Part shown: in pieces, positions 1 through 8,342 of the stretch
Numbering within the stretch: position 1 is the stretch's first letter
How the letters are laid out: each line of letters starts with the position of its first letter
NCBI GenBank assembly: GCA_003427395.1
Contig: BFEA01000044.1
Location: 3,726,249 to 3,758,027, forward strand
Direction: 5' to 3'
Source of the DNA: Chara braunii
Taxonomy: Eukaryota > Streptophyta > Charophyceae > Charales > Characeae
DNA length: 31,779 nucleotides
Made by a program: the position numbers and the translations under genes
The notes under the pieces: generated by a model
Seen by the model: only the letters and a program-made list of their open reading frames with translations
Databases searched by the model: none
Told to the model about the DNA's origin: nothing

Positions 1-432
1 TCCCCGTTAACAACGTTCTGAAAGGGAAGTCCACTTTCGCACTGTGTTTCGACGTGCCGACATGTTATTGGTCACTATTACTTGAAGACAACCCCAACAG
101 AAGATCAGGGATTGGGCGCTGAAGGGGGACATCAATACAGATGTTTACACCGTCGGGATTTCGCGATTATCATGATTCTGACATTTTCCCATATGGCTAA
201 GCTGGTGAATAATTGCTGCCAACAGCGTTTTGAAAGGGCATCCTGTTTTCGCACTGTATTTCAATGAGCTGACATGTTATTGGTCATCATTACTGGAAGG
301 CATCCCCAACAGAAGATCAGGCATTGGGCACTAAAGGGGGGTATCAAGACAGATGTTTACACCGTTGGGATTTCGTAGTTATCGAAATTTAGACATTTTC
401 CCATGTGACTGAGCTGGTGAATGCTTGCTGTC
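1..432. repeat. Two tandem copies of a 212-bp repeat
   Basis: Bases 9-220 and 221-432 align end to end at a constant offset of 212. Shared anchors are GACATGTTATTGGTCA (59 and 271), GACATTTTCCCAT (180 and 392) and GCTGGTGAAT (201 and 413). The copies differ by scattered substitutions, so the duplication is not recent. The array runs off the left edge, so the copy number may be higher. No open frame is convincing. The unit length resembles a plant satellite monomer, but two copies do not prove a satellite. Confidence 0.85.
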
Positions 433-860
433 ACTGCGGTAATTTGATAATGGCTATGTCCACGGAGTGTAGTGCCAAGAGGAAAAACGTGGCCAAGTGA
501 GAAAGCAGCCCTAACTAATGAACCAGTCCTGAAAGGCCTTACCAGCCTCGATGCCTGACACAAAAAAAAAAAAAAGAATTAATCAGGGTGTTGGAGGAGA
601 GACCCTTGGCATTGATTTTGCTTGAGTCGCAAACTTTCATATCAGATTTGTACATTTTGTTTTCTTTGTTTTGCTTTTTCGTATTATTTAAGTGTGCAGT
701 GGGGGAACATAAAAGCCAACCGTAAGTGAGAAGTGACAGGCGATCTGAACATCACTCCCTACCGACCGCTGAGGACCTCTGAAGCGAGCGCGGCGAGTGA
801 CAGGCGCCGTTGCCCTTGGCTTTAGCGAGCGGTAGGTGACCCCTCCCCGGGTTTCCTCAC
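433..860. other. Intergenic stretch without a recognised gene
   Basis: No coding, RNA or transposon signature is recognised here. It contains a 14-A run at 562-575 that could be the tail of a plus-strand retroposed sequence, and an AT-rich stretch around 640-700. The short sequence GTGACAGGCG occurs twice, near 735 and 797. The right boundary is where homology to the integrase fragment of element 1 begins. Confidence 0.4.
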
Positions 861-1176
861 AACGTAGTCAGTCTTAGTTGTCTCTGGCATGGCAATTAGT
901 CTAGCGTACTTGCTGAATCTGTCCACAATAACGAAGATGTGTCGTTTATTGTTCTTACTGGTTACGAGGGTGTCCATGAAGTCCATGGACACACTCTGAC
1001 CAGGGCTTGCAGGGATAGGCAAGGGCTTGATAAGCCCAAGTGGTGCTTGCATCCGTGGTTTGTCACTCTAACAAACCTGGCAAGTCTCTACATACTTCTT
1101 GGCATCATCCATCATTGTGGGCCACCAGAATCTCTGCACTAAATTTGCTACTTTCTTTTTTAATTGAAGTGTCGAG
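861..1176 (-). pseudogene. Ty3/gypsy integrase fragment (element 1, distal half)
   Basis: On the minus strand this reads as the end of the integrase zinc-binding domain (RFWWPTMMDDAKKYVETCQVC region, with the CxxC pair) followed by the start of the catalytic core (SVSMDFMDTLVTS, then IFVIVDRFSKYARLIAMPE). The first catalytic Asp (MDFMD) is present, and the fragment stops before the second. A TAG stop directly follows the CQVC motif. The reading is interrupted at 1176 by the LTR of element 2 and resumes at 8339, so this is one half of a split gene. The closest relative in the window is element 3. It is a relic with no intact frame. Confidence 0.85.
1173..1176. other. Target site duplication CGAG (left copy)
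   Basis: CGAG abuts the left TG terminus of element 2 and is repeated at 8339-8342 beyond its right CA terminus. Four bases is on the short side for Ty3/gypsy elements, which usually give 4-5. If the terminal T is shared, a 5-bp CGAGT duplication is also possible. Confidence 0.7.
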
Positions 1177-1197
1177 TGCAATGAACCCAGATCGTGA

Positions 1198-1373
1198 AGA
1201 CAGTCATCAACAATGCAAGTCCAGATGAATGTCAACCAGCTGATGATTACCAATAGTCAAGATCGTGTCCAGACAGAATGAGACNAGACAGTCATCAACA
1301 ATGCAAGTCCAGATGAATGTCAACCAGCTGATGATTACCAATAGTCAAGATCGTGTCCAGACAGAATGAGACG
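1198..1373. repeat. 88-bp perfect tandem duplication around an 'n' (left LTR)
   Basis: Bases 1198-1284 and 1286-1372 are the same sequence, separated by an undetermined base at 1285. The identical arrangement occurs in the right LTR at 6871-7046, with the 'n' at the same LTR offset of 108. This is what unmerged overlapping contig ends would give, so the duplication may not exist in the genome. Confidence 0.9.
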
Positions 1374-1517
1374 AGATAATACACAGATGAAGGAGACAGG
1401 AGGGAAATTAGACAAAGGAGAGGAGATAAATATAATGCCCACTCCTGCTTCGGGTTCCCTCCTCAATAACCACTTCAATAATCAATAGTCTGAACGAGTA
1501 TCGAAAGTAACCTCAAT

Positions 1518-1858
1518 GTGCCACGTGGCACGTCTACTTAGTCCCTCATCAGCACCGGAGCAATGTCGATATGAAGACAACCAGGTACGTATCCACGATC
1601 TCTCCACAGTCCCGATCTTCATCTTCCTCGCAACCAGTCACCTCATGTAGACAGCGTGGACAATGCCACGTCAGCAATCAAGGTAGGTGGCAAACGCCAC
1701 ATCATCAATGAAGACCAATAGCAGCGCCACGTAGACCAGGAGCAGCGCCACATATACTAAGGCAGCGCCACGTCAGCATGCCATGTAGACCAGAGGCAGC
1801 GCCACATCAGCATGCCATGAAGACCAAAGGCACATACACCAGAGGCAGCGCCACGTCA
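1518..1858 (-). promoter_or_regulatory. Cluster of G-box and GCCACGTCA (bZIP-type) motifs in the LTR
   Basis: GTGCCACGTGGCAC (1518-1531) is a perfect 14-bp palindrome with a CACGTG G-box core. GCCACGTCA (TGACGTGGC on the element's strand) occurs at 1665, 1767 and 1850. In transcriptional orientation these lie upstream of the TATA-like stretch at 1425-1437, where a U3 enhancer is expected. Plant bZIP factors are known to bind ACGT-core G/C-box hybrids of this type. Binding here is inferred from motif identity and density only. Confidence 0.5.
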
Positions 1859-2486
1859 GCATGCCACGTAGACTAGAGGCAGCGCCACATCAGCATGCCA
1901 TGAAGACCAGAGGCAGCGCCACATCAGCATGCTTGGCGTACAATGCCAGCGTCGCCTCCACCTCGTGTCGTCGTCCGCAGCGCTGATTCACAGCCACCGT
2001 CGCGCTAGCATAAAGCCAGCATCTAGTCAAAGTCAAGCCAACGTTGAACCAACATAGCAAGACTGAATGCTGGACTTGCTCGAGGCCAGCCTTATGTAGC
2101 AGTTGTCGAGACTGTCTGGCCTCGGGTGCCTTTCCTCCAGCCGTCCAAATTGTCTCACATCTCAAGGTCCAGATTGTACAGTTGCAGACTTCTCCCTTGG
2201 ACCTGATGCTGTCTGGGTACCTGCATACAAACAATTGTGTGCTTGACCTGCAGCCTGGGCTAGGTACCTTTGGACTTTGACTGTTGGGTGGACCGGCAGT
2301 TGACGGAAGTCAACTGTCACACGCCAAGACCCTGAAATTGTGAAGGGTCTTTTCTGCCCTTATTTGGCCTGGGCTGAGGGCGGCCAAGTAGGCCTTCTGA
2401 TGACCCTCAATTCCACGAGACATATGACATGGGTTATTGCATTCCTGCCGGCCCAATTTTCGAGTTCCATCGCATAAATACGTCAA

Positions 2487-2636
2487 TTGGCAGTTTACCC
2501 ACGTTCATATGCAGCAACAATATCAGAAGCAGTGGGTAGAAGTTCTTTCCTACTGAACCATTTGGCAGTTTACCCACATTCATATGCAGCGACAATATCA
2601 GAGGCAGTGGGTAGAAGTTCTTTCCTACTGAACCAT
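2487..2636 (-). repeat. 75-bp tandem duplication at the polyprotein C-terminus
   Basis: Bases 2487-2561 recur at 2562-2636 with a few substitutions. The unit is 25 codons and repeats the last part of the chromodomain-like tail (KxWFSRKELLPTASDIVAAYE). The distal copy lies downstream of a TAA stop, so it would not be translated. Confidence 0.85.
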
Positions 2637-3020
2637 GTGGCTTCAGATGGGGGTTGAGACTTGAACTTTACCTTGCACTGCTTCTGAGGTCGTCCCCTGC
2701 CACCTGTAAAAGAATAGCCATGTTCCAATATTTTCTCAACTTCATAGCCTCCATTCATAGAGGGTGGAATGAAAGTTATCACTCTCTACATAAGGTAGCA
2801 GTTTAGACGCATGAAAGGCAGGGTATGTTCTGAGGTGTGGAGGTATATCTATACGATAGGAAGGTCCATCTTCACCTCCGATTACTTTGAGAACTTCCCA
2901 GGGCCCATAGTAGACGGGTAACAGTTTCTGAGACACGTTTTCTTCGAAGGAAAACTCTTTAGACTTAACCTAGACAAAGTCCCCTTCCTGAAATTGTGAA
3001 GGACGACGATCTTTATTAGC
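2570..3020 (-). pseudogene. Integrase C-terminal and chromodomain-like region (element 2)
   Basis: This is the end of the element 2 polyprotein. It contains the GPY/F-like segment of Ty3/gypsy integrases (SQKLLPVYYGPWEVLKVIGG, then PPHLRTYPAFHASKLLPYV), read from 2936 down. A different frame then gives a chromodomain-like tail, YEVEKILEHGYS ... QCKVKFKSQPPSEATWFSRKEL. Chromodomains of chromoviruses steer integration to marked chromatin. Here the aromatic cage is not clearly conserved, so histone binding is uncertain. A TAG at 2970-2972 replaces the usual Trp of the VWVKSKEF motif. A frame change lies between the two parts, around 2740-2780. Confidence 0.8.
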
Positions 3021-3024
3021 TTGT

Positions 3025-4107
3025 TCAATCATTTGCAATTGGGCTTTGTGTATGTTTTCCTTCCACTTTCCTAATGTCTTCTTCATGCAAAACTGCGAAT
3101 TCTCGTGTTCCTGGGGGTAGCCTCTGAATCTGGTCCCTAGTTAACGCATCAATGAGACGCTTAGGCGTTCTTCCTGTAACAATATGTATCCTGTTGTTAT
3201 ATGCACTAGTAATTTTTGGCAAGTTCTCATCCCAATCAATCTGGTCAGGACGGACATACATTCGCAAAAGTTGTTGGCAAAGACGATTCATTTGCTCAGT
3301 TTGGCCATTCGTTTCAGGATGTCTGTCTGACGACATGGTCAACCGGGTTCCATAGACTTCCATTAACTTCTGCCATTGCAGACTAGTAAACCAAACATCT
3401 CTGTCAGATACGATGGTTTTAGGAAATCCATACTCAGAGACCCATCGCATTTGAAACTTTTGGATGACTAGTTCGGTTCTTACTTCCGCAGGTAAAGGAA
3501 TGAACATGGCGTACTTAGAGAATATATCAACGATGACCATTACTTGACTGTTGTCGTTTCGACTCTTAGTGAGGCTCATGATGTCAATAGAGATAGACTC
3601 ACCTGACTCACTTGGAACAGGCAGCGATCTCAATAGTCCCATTGGGTTTTCATGTGAGGGTTTGTTTCTCTGACAGACAAGACGAGTCCGCACATACAAT
3701 AGTACATCTTCCTTCATTCCTTTCCATTCAAAACGTTCTCGTACATCAACATATGTCTTCTTGAAACCGAAGTGACCTTTCGCATCATGGCATTCCCCAA
3801 TAATCAAACTCTTAATTGGTTTTAGGTGAGGAATACACAATCGTTCTTCGGTTTTGTCCAGCAAGAAGAGTAAATCAGCAGTCATTCGATATTCTAGAAA
3901 TGACTCAGGGTTCTTTCGTAGAGTTCCGATGATAGGACTCCAAATAGGATCACTCCCATAACCCTGGCGAATCTGTTCTTTCAGTTCATTTCCAATATCG
4001 AGATAAGAGACTATAGTTCCAAAGAAATATGCACGCCTGGACAAAGCATTCGCAACCACATTAGACTTACCTTTGATGGTTTTCACCTCAAAAGTCAAAT
4101 GTATCAA
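3025..4107 (-). pseudogene. RNase H end plus integrase (element 2), longest intact frame
   Basis: This 360-codon open stretch is the best-preserved coding region in the window. It starts inside the last RNase H motif (SNVVANALSRR, where the usual ADALSRR Asp is Asn). The HHCC zinc-binding region follows (ECHDAKGHFG, then LVCQRN), then the integrase core with all three acidic catalytic residues: Asp in SISIDIMS, Asp in IVSDRDVWF and Glu in ETNGQTEQMNR. Integrase joins the cDNA copy to host DNA. The frame is shifted relative to the upstream RNase H by an extra T in a T run near 4090, so it cannot be made as one polyprotein from the present sequence. Confidence 0.9.
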
Positions 4108-4573
4108 GGAATGCGGACCACCGTACCAACTTGTCAGAGAGTCTAGGTTGAGTCTTGATCCAGTTCAATGTAGAGTGATCAGAGTAGACAGTGAAATGCC
4201 TTCCTAACAAGTAGTGTTTCTAGGTATCTAGTGCAGCTACTAAGGCATACAATTCCCTTTCATACGTAGAGTTGGCTACTTTTTCTGGCGGAAGTCTCCT
4301 TGACATAAACTCAACAGGTCGATATCCTTTACCGTAATCCTGTTGTAGCACAACCCCAATCTCATACTGACTTGAGTCAGTCGTGACAATGAAAGGAAGA
4401 GAAGGGTCAACAATCTTTAAGACAGGGTAGTGAGTCAGAGTATGTTTTAACTTCCTAAACGACGATTCACAATCTTTGTTCCATAACCAAGGCTTTTCCT
4501 TTTTCAATAATCTTCTCATAGGAGCATTTATCAGCCTATCAGGGAAAAGTTTCTGACGAACTTCCTATAGTAG
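4108..4573 (-). pseudogene. RNase H and RT connection region (element 2)
   Basis: This reads from the RT thumb/connection (EKPWLWNKDCESSFRKLKHTL) into RNase H: catalytic Asp in VTTDSSQYEIGVVLQQ, Glu in YERELYALVAAL and Asp in VYSDHSTLNWIK. RNase H degrades the RNA strand of the RNA/DNA hybrid. A TAG at 4220-4222 sits where the family has Trp (xWKHYLLGR). At 4560-4574 a frameshift and stops separate this part from the RT body. Confidence 0.85.
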
Positions 4574-5554
4574 CTAGCAAGTCCTAAGTTCAGTTATAGT
4601 CTTGGGTTGTGGCCAATCTCTGATTGTTGTGATCTTCTTTTCTTCAGGCGTTAGTCCTTCTTCGTTTACTATGTGCCCCAAGTACAAAACTTCAGGCTTA
4701 GCAAACTCAGACTTCTTTGGATTCAATTTGAAGTTGCCCTCACGCAACTTCTGCAAGACCATTCGTAGGTGTTTTTCATGATCCTCTAGTGTTTTGCTAT
4801 ACACTAGAATATCATCGAGATAGACTACTACGAATTGGTCAAGCCGTTGGCGGAATAACTCATTCATTGACCTTTGGAAGGTCGCAGGTGCATTGGTCAG
4901 ATCGAAAGGCATAACCACGAACTCGTAGTAACCATACCTGGTTCGGAAAGCCTTCTTGTGTTGATCCTCAGGTGCCACCTCTATCTGGTGATACCCTGAC
5001 TTGAGATCGATCTTACTGAAGTATCTACATCCCTGCAACTGATCCAAGAGATCATCAATGCGGGGAAAAGGTTCCGCGTTTTTAATTGTGACGGAATTCG
5101 GCCCGCGATAATCAATACATAAACAAAGTTCACCCTCCTTTTTGGGTATGAATAAGACAGGCGCACCACAAGGAGATGAGCTAGGGCGAATCCATCCTTT
5201 ATCAGTAAGTTCTTGCAGCTACTTTCGCGGTTCCTCAAGTTCCCTGGGAGACATTCGGTAGATGGGACCCTTGGGAATTTTGCTTCCGGGAATGATCTCA
5301 ATCGTGTGCTTAATACCACGCTCAGTGATTCCCGTCGGCTCAGTCTGCAAGTCCTTGTATTCACCAAAAAGTTTTTCAATAGAAGGTGGGTAAGATGAAG
5401 AATACTCACCTACTCGTTTAACGAGCACCATCATCACCTCCTGATTTAACTTCTTTTCAAGATGAACAAGATAAGCCATTATAGATTGCAATACGGATGA
5501 CAGGTCAGTCTCAACTTCCTCGAAGTGAAACCGCTCCCTCATTTCCACCAACAT
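4574..5554 (-). pseudogene. Reverse transcriptase (element 2)
   Basis: In order, this reads: a linker (IEIIPGSKIPKGPIYRMSP), RT N-terminal motifs ([27 protein letters not shown]), [13 protein letters not shown] with the first catalytic Asp, [15 protein letters not shown] (usually FGL), and the active-site box [13 protein letters not shown] with YLDD intact, then the thumb with YLGH. The catalytic residues are kept, but a TAG at 5219-5221 (usual Gln) breaks the frame between linker and palm. It would copy the element RNA into cDNA in a virus-like particle. Upstream it joins a coiled-coil region rather than a protease, which is abnormal. Confidence 0.9.
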
Positions 5555-5559
5555 CTTTT

Positions 5560-6018
5560 CTTGTTTTTCTCTCTTTTCTTTCTTTCTTCTGAACTACTCA
5601 ATTTTTCGTCTCTCTTTCCTCAAGGTAGTTTCTAATTGTTTGACATTTTCCTCCATTAGTTCTACAAACATTTGTGGTTCCACTTTCTTTTCTTTTTTTC
5701 TTTTTTCTTGCTTTCCTTTCCGGCTCAGTTCTTCCAACTGCTAGGCAATATATCGGTCAAGAGCCATACGCCCTTGTTGAATGAGTTCCTCGACTCGCCG
5801 CCCGGTTTCCATCATCTAAACACTAGTTTTCACGGCCTCCAGTTCACCCTCTGTTGCTCGCAGGTACCGTGTATCTCACCAAGGAGTTGGCGAAGGAGGC
5901 CGACCAAAGTCTGCGTCCTTGCATCAATTTGTCCACGTGTCGTGAGATCCCCTACTTCTTCGTCCGCGTAGACTATGAGAGGAATAGGAAAGAAGAGGAG
6001 TGAAATAAAGCGCGTCAA
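5560..6018 (-). pseudogene. Lys/Glu-rich coiled-coil region in the gag position (element 2)
   Basis: Between the leader and RT the minus strand encodes a charged, heptad-like sequence. It runs from DARTQTLVGLLRQLLGEI through VEELIQQGRMALDRYIA and KQEKRKKEKK to LMEENVKQLETTLRKERRK, with three TAG stops and one frameshift near 5840. It looks like the N-terminal coiled coil of a Gag protein (compare the Gln-rich N-terminus of element 3). No major-homology-like capsid segment, CCHC knuckle or D-S/T-G protease follows before RT. The boundaries are approximate and the Gag assignment is inferred from position. Confidence 0.5.
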
Positions 6019-6834
6019 GATGGAGGCACGCAGACATTTCCAGAGAGAGTTTATTTTGCCCGCGTGTATTTACTGCACAATAAATAAAATTTAAAAACAA
6101 AAACAAATTCCACAATACACGCGTCTTACAACAAGAAATTATCAAAAGAAACAAATTTTCAAATCTTTCTTGAGTTCTAACTTTGTTGTCTATTCTTTGT
6201 GACGACACTCTACAACTACAGGTACCGCAGCCGCGGCCAGTGTGATCAAGACAACAACACGAGAGTAAGTATGCACAACATCCACAGACAATCAACAGGT
6301 GAGTAGAACCAACACATAACACAGTCAATGGTTAGTTCTTTTCTCAATCACCTGCAGCAGCAGTACAACCCAAGTCATTCACACTTTCAATAGTCCTTAC
6401 ACATGCCACGTGTCACCCCTGGCCTGCCAACACAGCAACTCAAAGAGTCTGCCACGTCAGCAAATCAAGGACCTGATAGGTCTACAAGGAGGGATGCCAC
6501 GTCACAATGCAGGTCTGCCTTTTACCAATATACCAAGTCAGCACACCAATAGCAAGCAGTAACAGGTACGTGCCACGTCAGACCATGCAATGTGCCACAT
6601 CAGCGGTACCAGCGCCACGTTAGCCTGTTGCCAACGCAGGTCTTCAATCTTCAGCGTAGCCTTGTCATCATCTTCAAAGGACGGCTGCTCGCAAGTGCAC
6701 TATTACCATGTCTAGACTTGCGGTGTGACCGCGTGCGTTAATAAACGCGTTTCATATTGCACATGCGGCACCTCCCACTTACCTGGGTGCCACGTCAACA
6801 CTTGACAACTGACAGCAGATTGCGATGAAGAGTT
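6019..6834 (-). other. Element 2 5' leader between PBS and coding region
   Basis: This 0.8-kb region has no convincing open frame. It continues the motif style of the LTR: exact GCCACGTCA at 6451, 6496, 6572 and 6789, plus related GCCACGTGTC and GCCACATCAG copies. The 6060-6190 part is AT-rich. A leader this long normally holds dimerisation and packaging signals, but none can be identified by eye. Confidence 0.5.
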
Positions 6835-6846
6835 GTTCTGATACCA
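6835..6846 (-). other. Primer binding site (tRNA-iMet type), element 2
   Basis: The minus strand reads TGGTATCAGAAC, one mismatch from the plant initiator tRNA-Met primer site TGGTATCAGAGC. It lies three bases from the LTR terminus at 6850. Its position fixes the right LTR as the 5' LTR and the element as minus-strand. Confidence 0.9.
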
Positions 6847-6870
6847 AATTGCAATGAACCCCGATCGTGA

Positions 6871-7046
6871 AGACAGTCATCAACAATGCAAGTCCAGATG
6901 AATGTCAACCAGCTGATGATTACCAATAGTCAAGATCGTGTCCAGACAGAATGAGACNAGACAGTCATCAACAATGCAAGTCCAGATGAATGTCAACCAG
7001 CTGATGATTACCAATAGTCAAGATCGTGTCCAGACAGAATGAGACG
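6871..7046. repeat. 88-bp perfect tandem duplication around an 'n' (right LTR)
   Basis: This has the same layout as 1198-1373: two identical 87-88 bp copies separated by 'n' at 6958. It is probably an unmerged contig overlap rather than a biological duplication. Confidence 0.9.
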
Positions 7047-7540
7047 AGATAATCATACACAGACGAAGGAGAGAGGAGGGAGATTAGACAAAGGAGAGGA
7101 GATAAATACAATGCCCACTCCTGCTTCGGGCTCCCTCCTCAATTACCACTTCAATAATCAATAGTCTGAACGAGTATCTAAAGAAACCTCAATGTGCCAC
7201 GTGGCACGTCTAATTAGTCCCTCATCAGCACCGGAGCAATGTCGACATGAAGACAACCAGGTACGTATCCACGATCTTTCCACAGTCCCGATCTTTCTCT
7301 TCCTCGCAACCAGTCACCTCATGTAGACAGCGTGGAGAATGCCACGTCAGCAATCAAGACAGGTGGCAAACGCCACATCATCAATGAAGACCAATAGCAG
7401 TGCCACGTAGACCAGGAGCAGCGCCACATATACTAAGGGTGTGCCACGTCAGCATGCCACGTAGACCAGAGGCAGCGCCACATCAGCATGCCATGACGAC
7501 CAGAGGCAGCGCCACATGCACTAGAGGCAGCGCCACATCA

Positions 7541-7571
7541 AGTAGGAAGTCCACCTTAAGATGAGTGCTCT
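7541..7571 (+). rRNA. rrn23: 3' end of plastid 23S rRNA (fragment)
   Basis: AGTAGGAAGTCCACC followed by AAGATGAGTGCTCT matches the conserved end of plastid 23S rRNA (domain VI, AGTAGGAAGCCCACC...AAGATGAGTGCTCT in flowering plants). Only the last 31 bases are present. The break at 7541 is the insertion junction. It is a non-functional nuclear copy. Confidence 0.8.
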
Positions 7572-7625
7572 TGCTTATTCAAGCATGTCCTTCCAATATC
7601 CCATAGGGAATAAATAGGGCATGGG

Positions 7626-7725
7626 TAAGGTCGCGGCAAGACGAGCCGTTTTTCACAATAGGTGCCAGGTATANGTGCAGTAATGCATGTAGCTGAGGTA
7701 TCCTAACAGACCGAGAGATTTGAAC
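7626..7725 (+). rRNA. rrn4.5: Plastid 4.5S rRNA copy (complete, nuclear)
   Basis: From TAAGGTCGCGGCAAGACGAG through GTGCAGTAATGCATGTAGCT and GAGGTATCCTAACAGACCGA to GAGATTTGAAC, this follows plastid 4.5S rRNA along its whole length. The length is about 100 nt, against about 103 in tobacco. 4.5S corresponds to the 3' end of bacterial 23S rRNA and is part of the plastid large ribosomal subunit. Here it lies in a nuclear LTR without its operon promoter, so it should be inert. The region near the 'n' (7660-7675) is the least conserved. Confidence 0.85.
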
Positions 7726-8338
7726 CTTTTCCTACCTAATCAAATCAATAATAGAAAAGAAATAATGCTTGAACCAGCATGTCATGAAGACCAGAGGCAG
7801 CGCCACATCAGCATGCTTGGCGTACAATGCCAGCATCGCCTCCACCTCGTGTCGATGTCCGCAGCGCTGATTCACAGCCAGCATCTAGCCAGCGTCGCGC
7901 TAGCATAAAGCCAGCATCTAGTCAAAGTCAAGCCAGCGTTGAACCAACATAGCAAGACTGAATGCTGGACTTGCTCGAGGCCAGCCCTATGTAGCAGTTG
8001 TCGAGACTGTCTGGCCTCGGGTGCCTTTTCTCCAGCCGTCCAGATTGTCTCACATCTCAAGGCCCGGATTGTACAGTTGCAGACTTTTCCCTTGGACCTG
8101 ATGCTGTTTGGGTACCTGCATACAAACAATTGTGTGTGCTTGACCTGCGGCTTGGGCTAGTTACCTTTGGACTTTGACTGTTGGATGGACCGACAGTTGA
8201 CCAGAGTCAACTGTCACACGCCCAGGCCCTGAAATCGTGTGGGGTCTTTTCTGCCCTTATTTGGCCTGGGCTGGGGGCGGCCAAGTAGGCCTTCTGATGA
8301 CCCTCAATTCCACGAGACATATGGCATGGGTTATTGCA

Positions 8339-8342
8339 CGAG
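8339..8342. other. Target site duplication CGAG (right copy)
   Basis: This matches CGAG at 1173-1176 and follows the terminal CA of the right LTR. Removing element 2 and one CGAG brings the two halves of the element 1 integrase together. Confidence 0.7.

Larger units (their letters stand above)
1177..2441 (-). repeat. Element 2 left LTR (3' LTR)
   Basis: This 1265-bp LTR begins TGCAATGAACC and ends GGTTATTGCA on the plus strand. It matches 6850-8338 throughout, except for the plastid insertion and small indels in the right copy. The middle (about 1690-1935) is a degenerate minisatellite built on GGCAGCGCCACRTCAGCATG and CCACGTAGACCAGA blocks. An AT-rich TATA-like stretch (minus strand ATTATATTTATC, 1425-1437) could mark the promoter, with R-U5 between it and 1177. 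The right neighbour, TTCCTGCCGGCCC (2442-2454), is the complement of a purine-rich tract that would prime plus-strand synthesis. Confidence 0.9.
7541..7776 (+). other. Nuclear plastid DNA insertion (NUPT) carrying 23S end and 4.5S rRNA
   Basis: The LTR reads ...GGCAGCGCCACATCA up to 7540 and continues GCATGTCATGAAGACC from 7777, as in the left LTR. The 236 bp between them are foreign. They match, in order, the 3' end of plastid 23S rRNA, a spacer of about 54 bp, the 4.5S rRNA and about 50 bp of the 4.5S-5S spacer, all on the plus strand. Because the other LTR lacks it, the plastid fragment entered after element 2 inserted, unless it was lost by conversion. One base (7674) is undetermined. Confidence 0.85.
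1177..8338 (-). mobile_element. Complete Ty3/gypsy chromovirus-like LTR retrotransposon (element 2)
   Basis: This is a 7162-bp element in minus orientation: right LTR (5'), PBS, leader, polyprotein remnants, left LTR (3'). Both LTRs have TGCAAT...ATTGCA-type termini and the element is flanked by CGAG. Domain order is coiled coil, RT, RNase H, integrase, chromodomain-like tail, which is the Ty3/gypsy order (RT before integrase). No capsid, CCHC knuckle or aspartic protease can be read between the PBS and RT. The polyprotein carries several TAG stops and at least two frameshifts, so it is not autonomous now. It sits inside element 1. By eye the LTRs differ at roughly a dozen positions in their first 200 comparable bases, so the insertion is not recent. 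Confidence 0.9.
6850..8338 (-). repeat. Element 2 right LTR (5' LTR), with plastid DNA insertion
   Basis: This 1489-bp LTR starts TGCAATGAACC and ends GGTTATTGCA. It is colinear with 1177-2441, apart from a 236-bp insertion at 7541-7776 that is absent from the other LTR. It repeats the G-box palindrome (7194-7207) and GCCACGTCA (7341, 7443). The TATA-like stretch has changed by one base relative to the left LTR (GATAAATACAATG versus GATAAATATAATG). As the 5' LTR it would be the promoter copy. Confidence 0.9.

Noticed and set aside
1690-1935. CRISPR-like array of GGCAGCGCCACRTCAGCATG blocks
   Set aside because: Units are degenerate and of irregular length with no unique spacers. They are a minisatellite in a plant LTR and are repeated in the second LTR.
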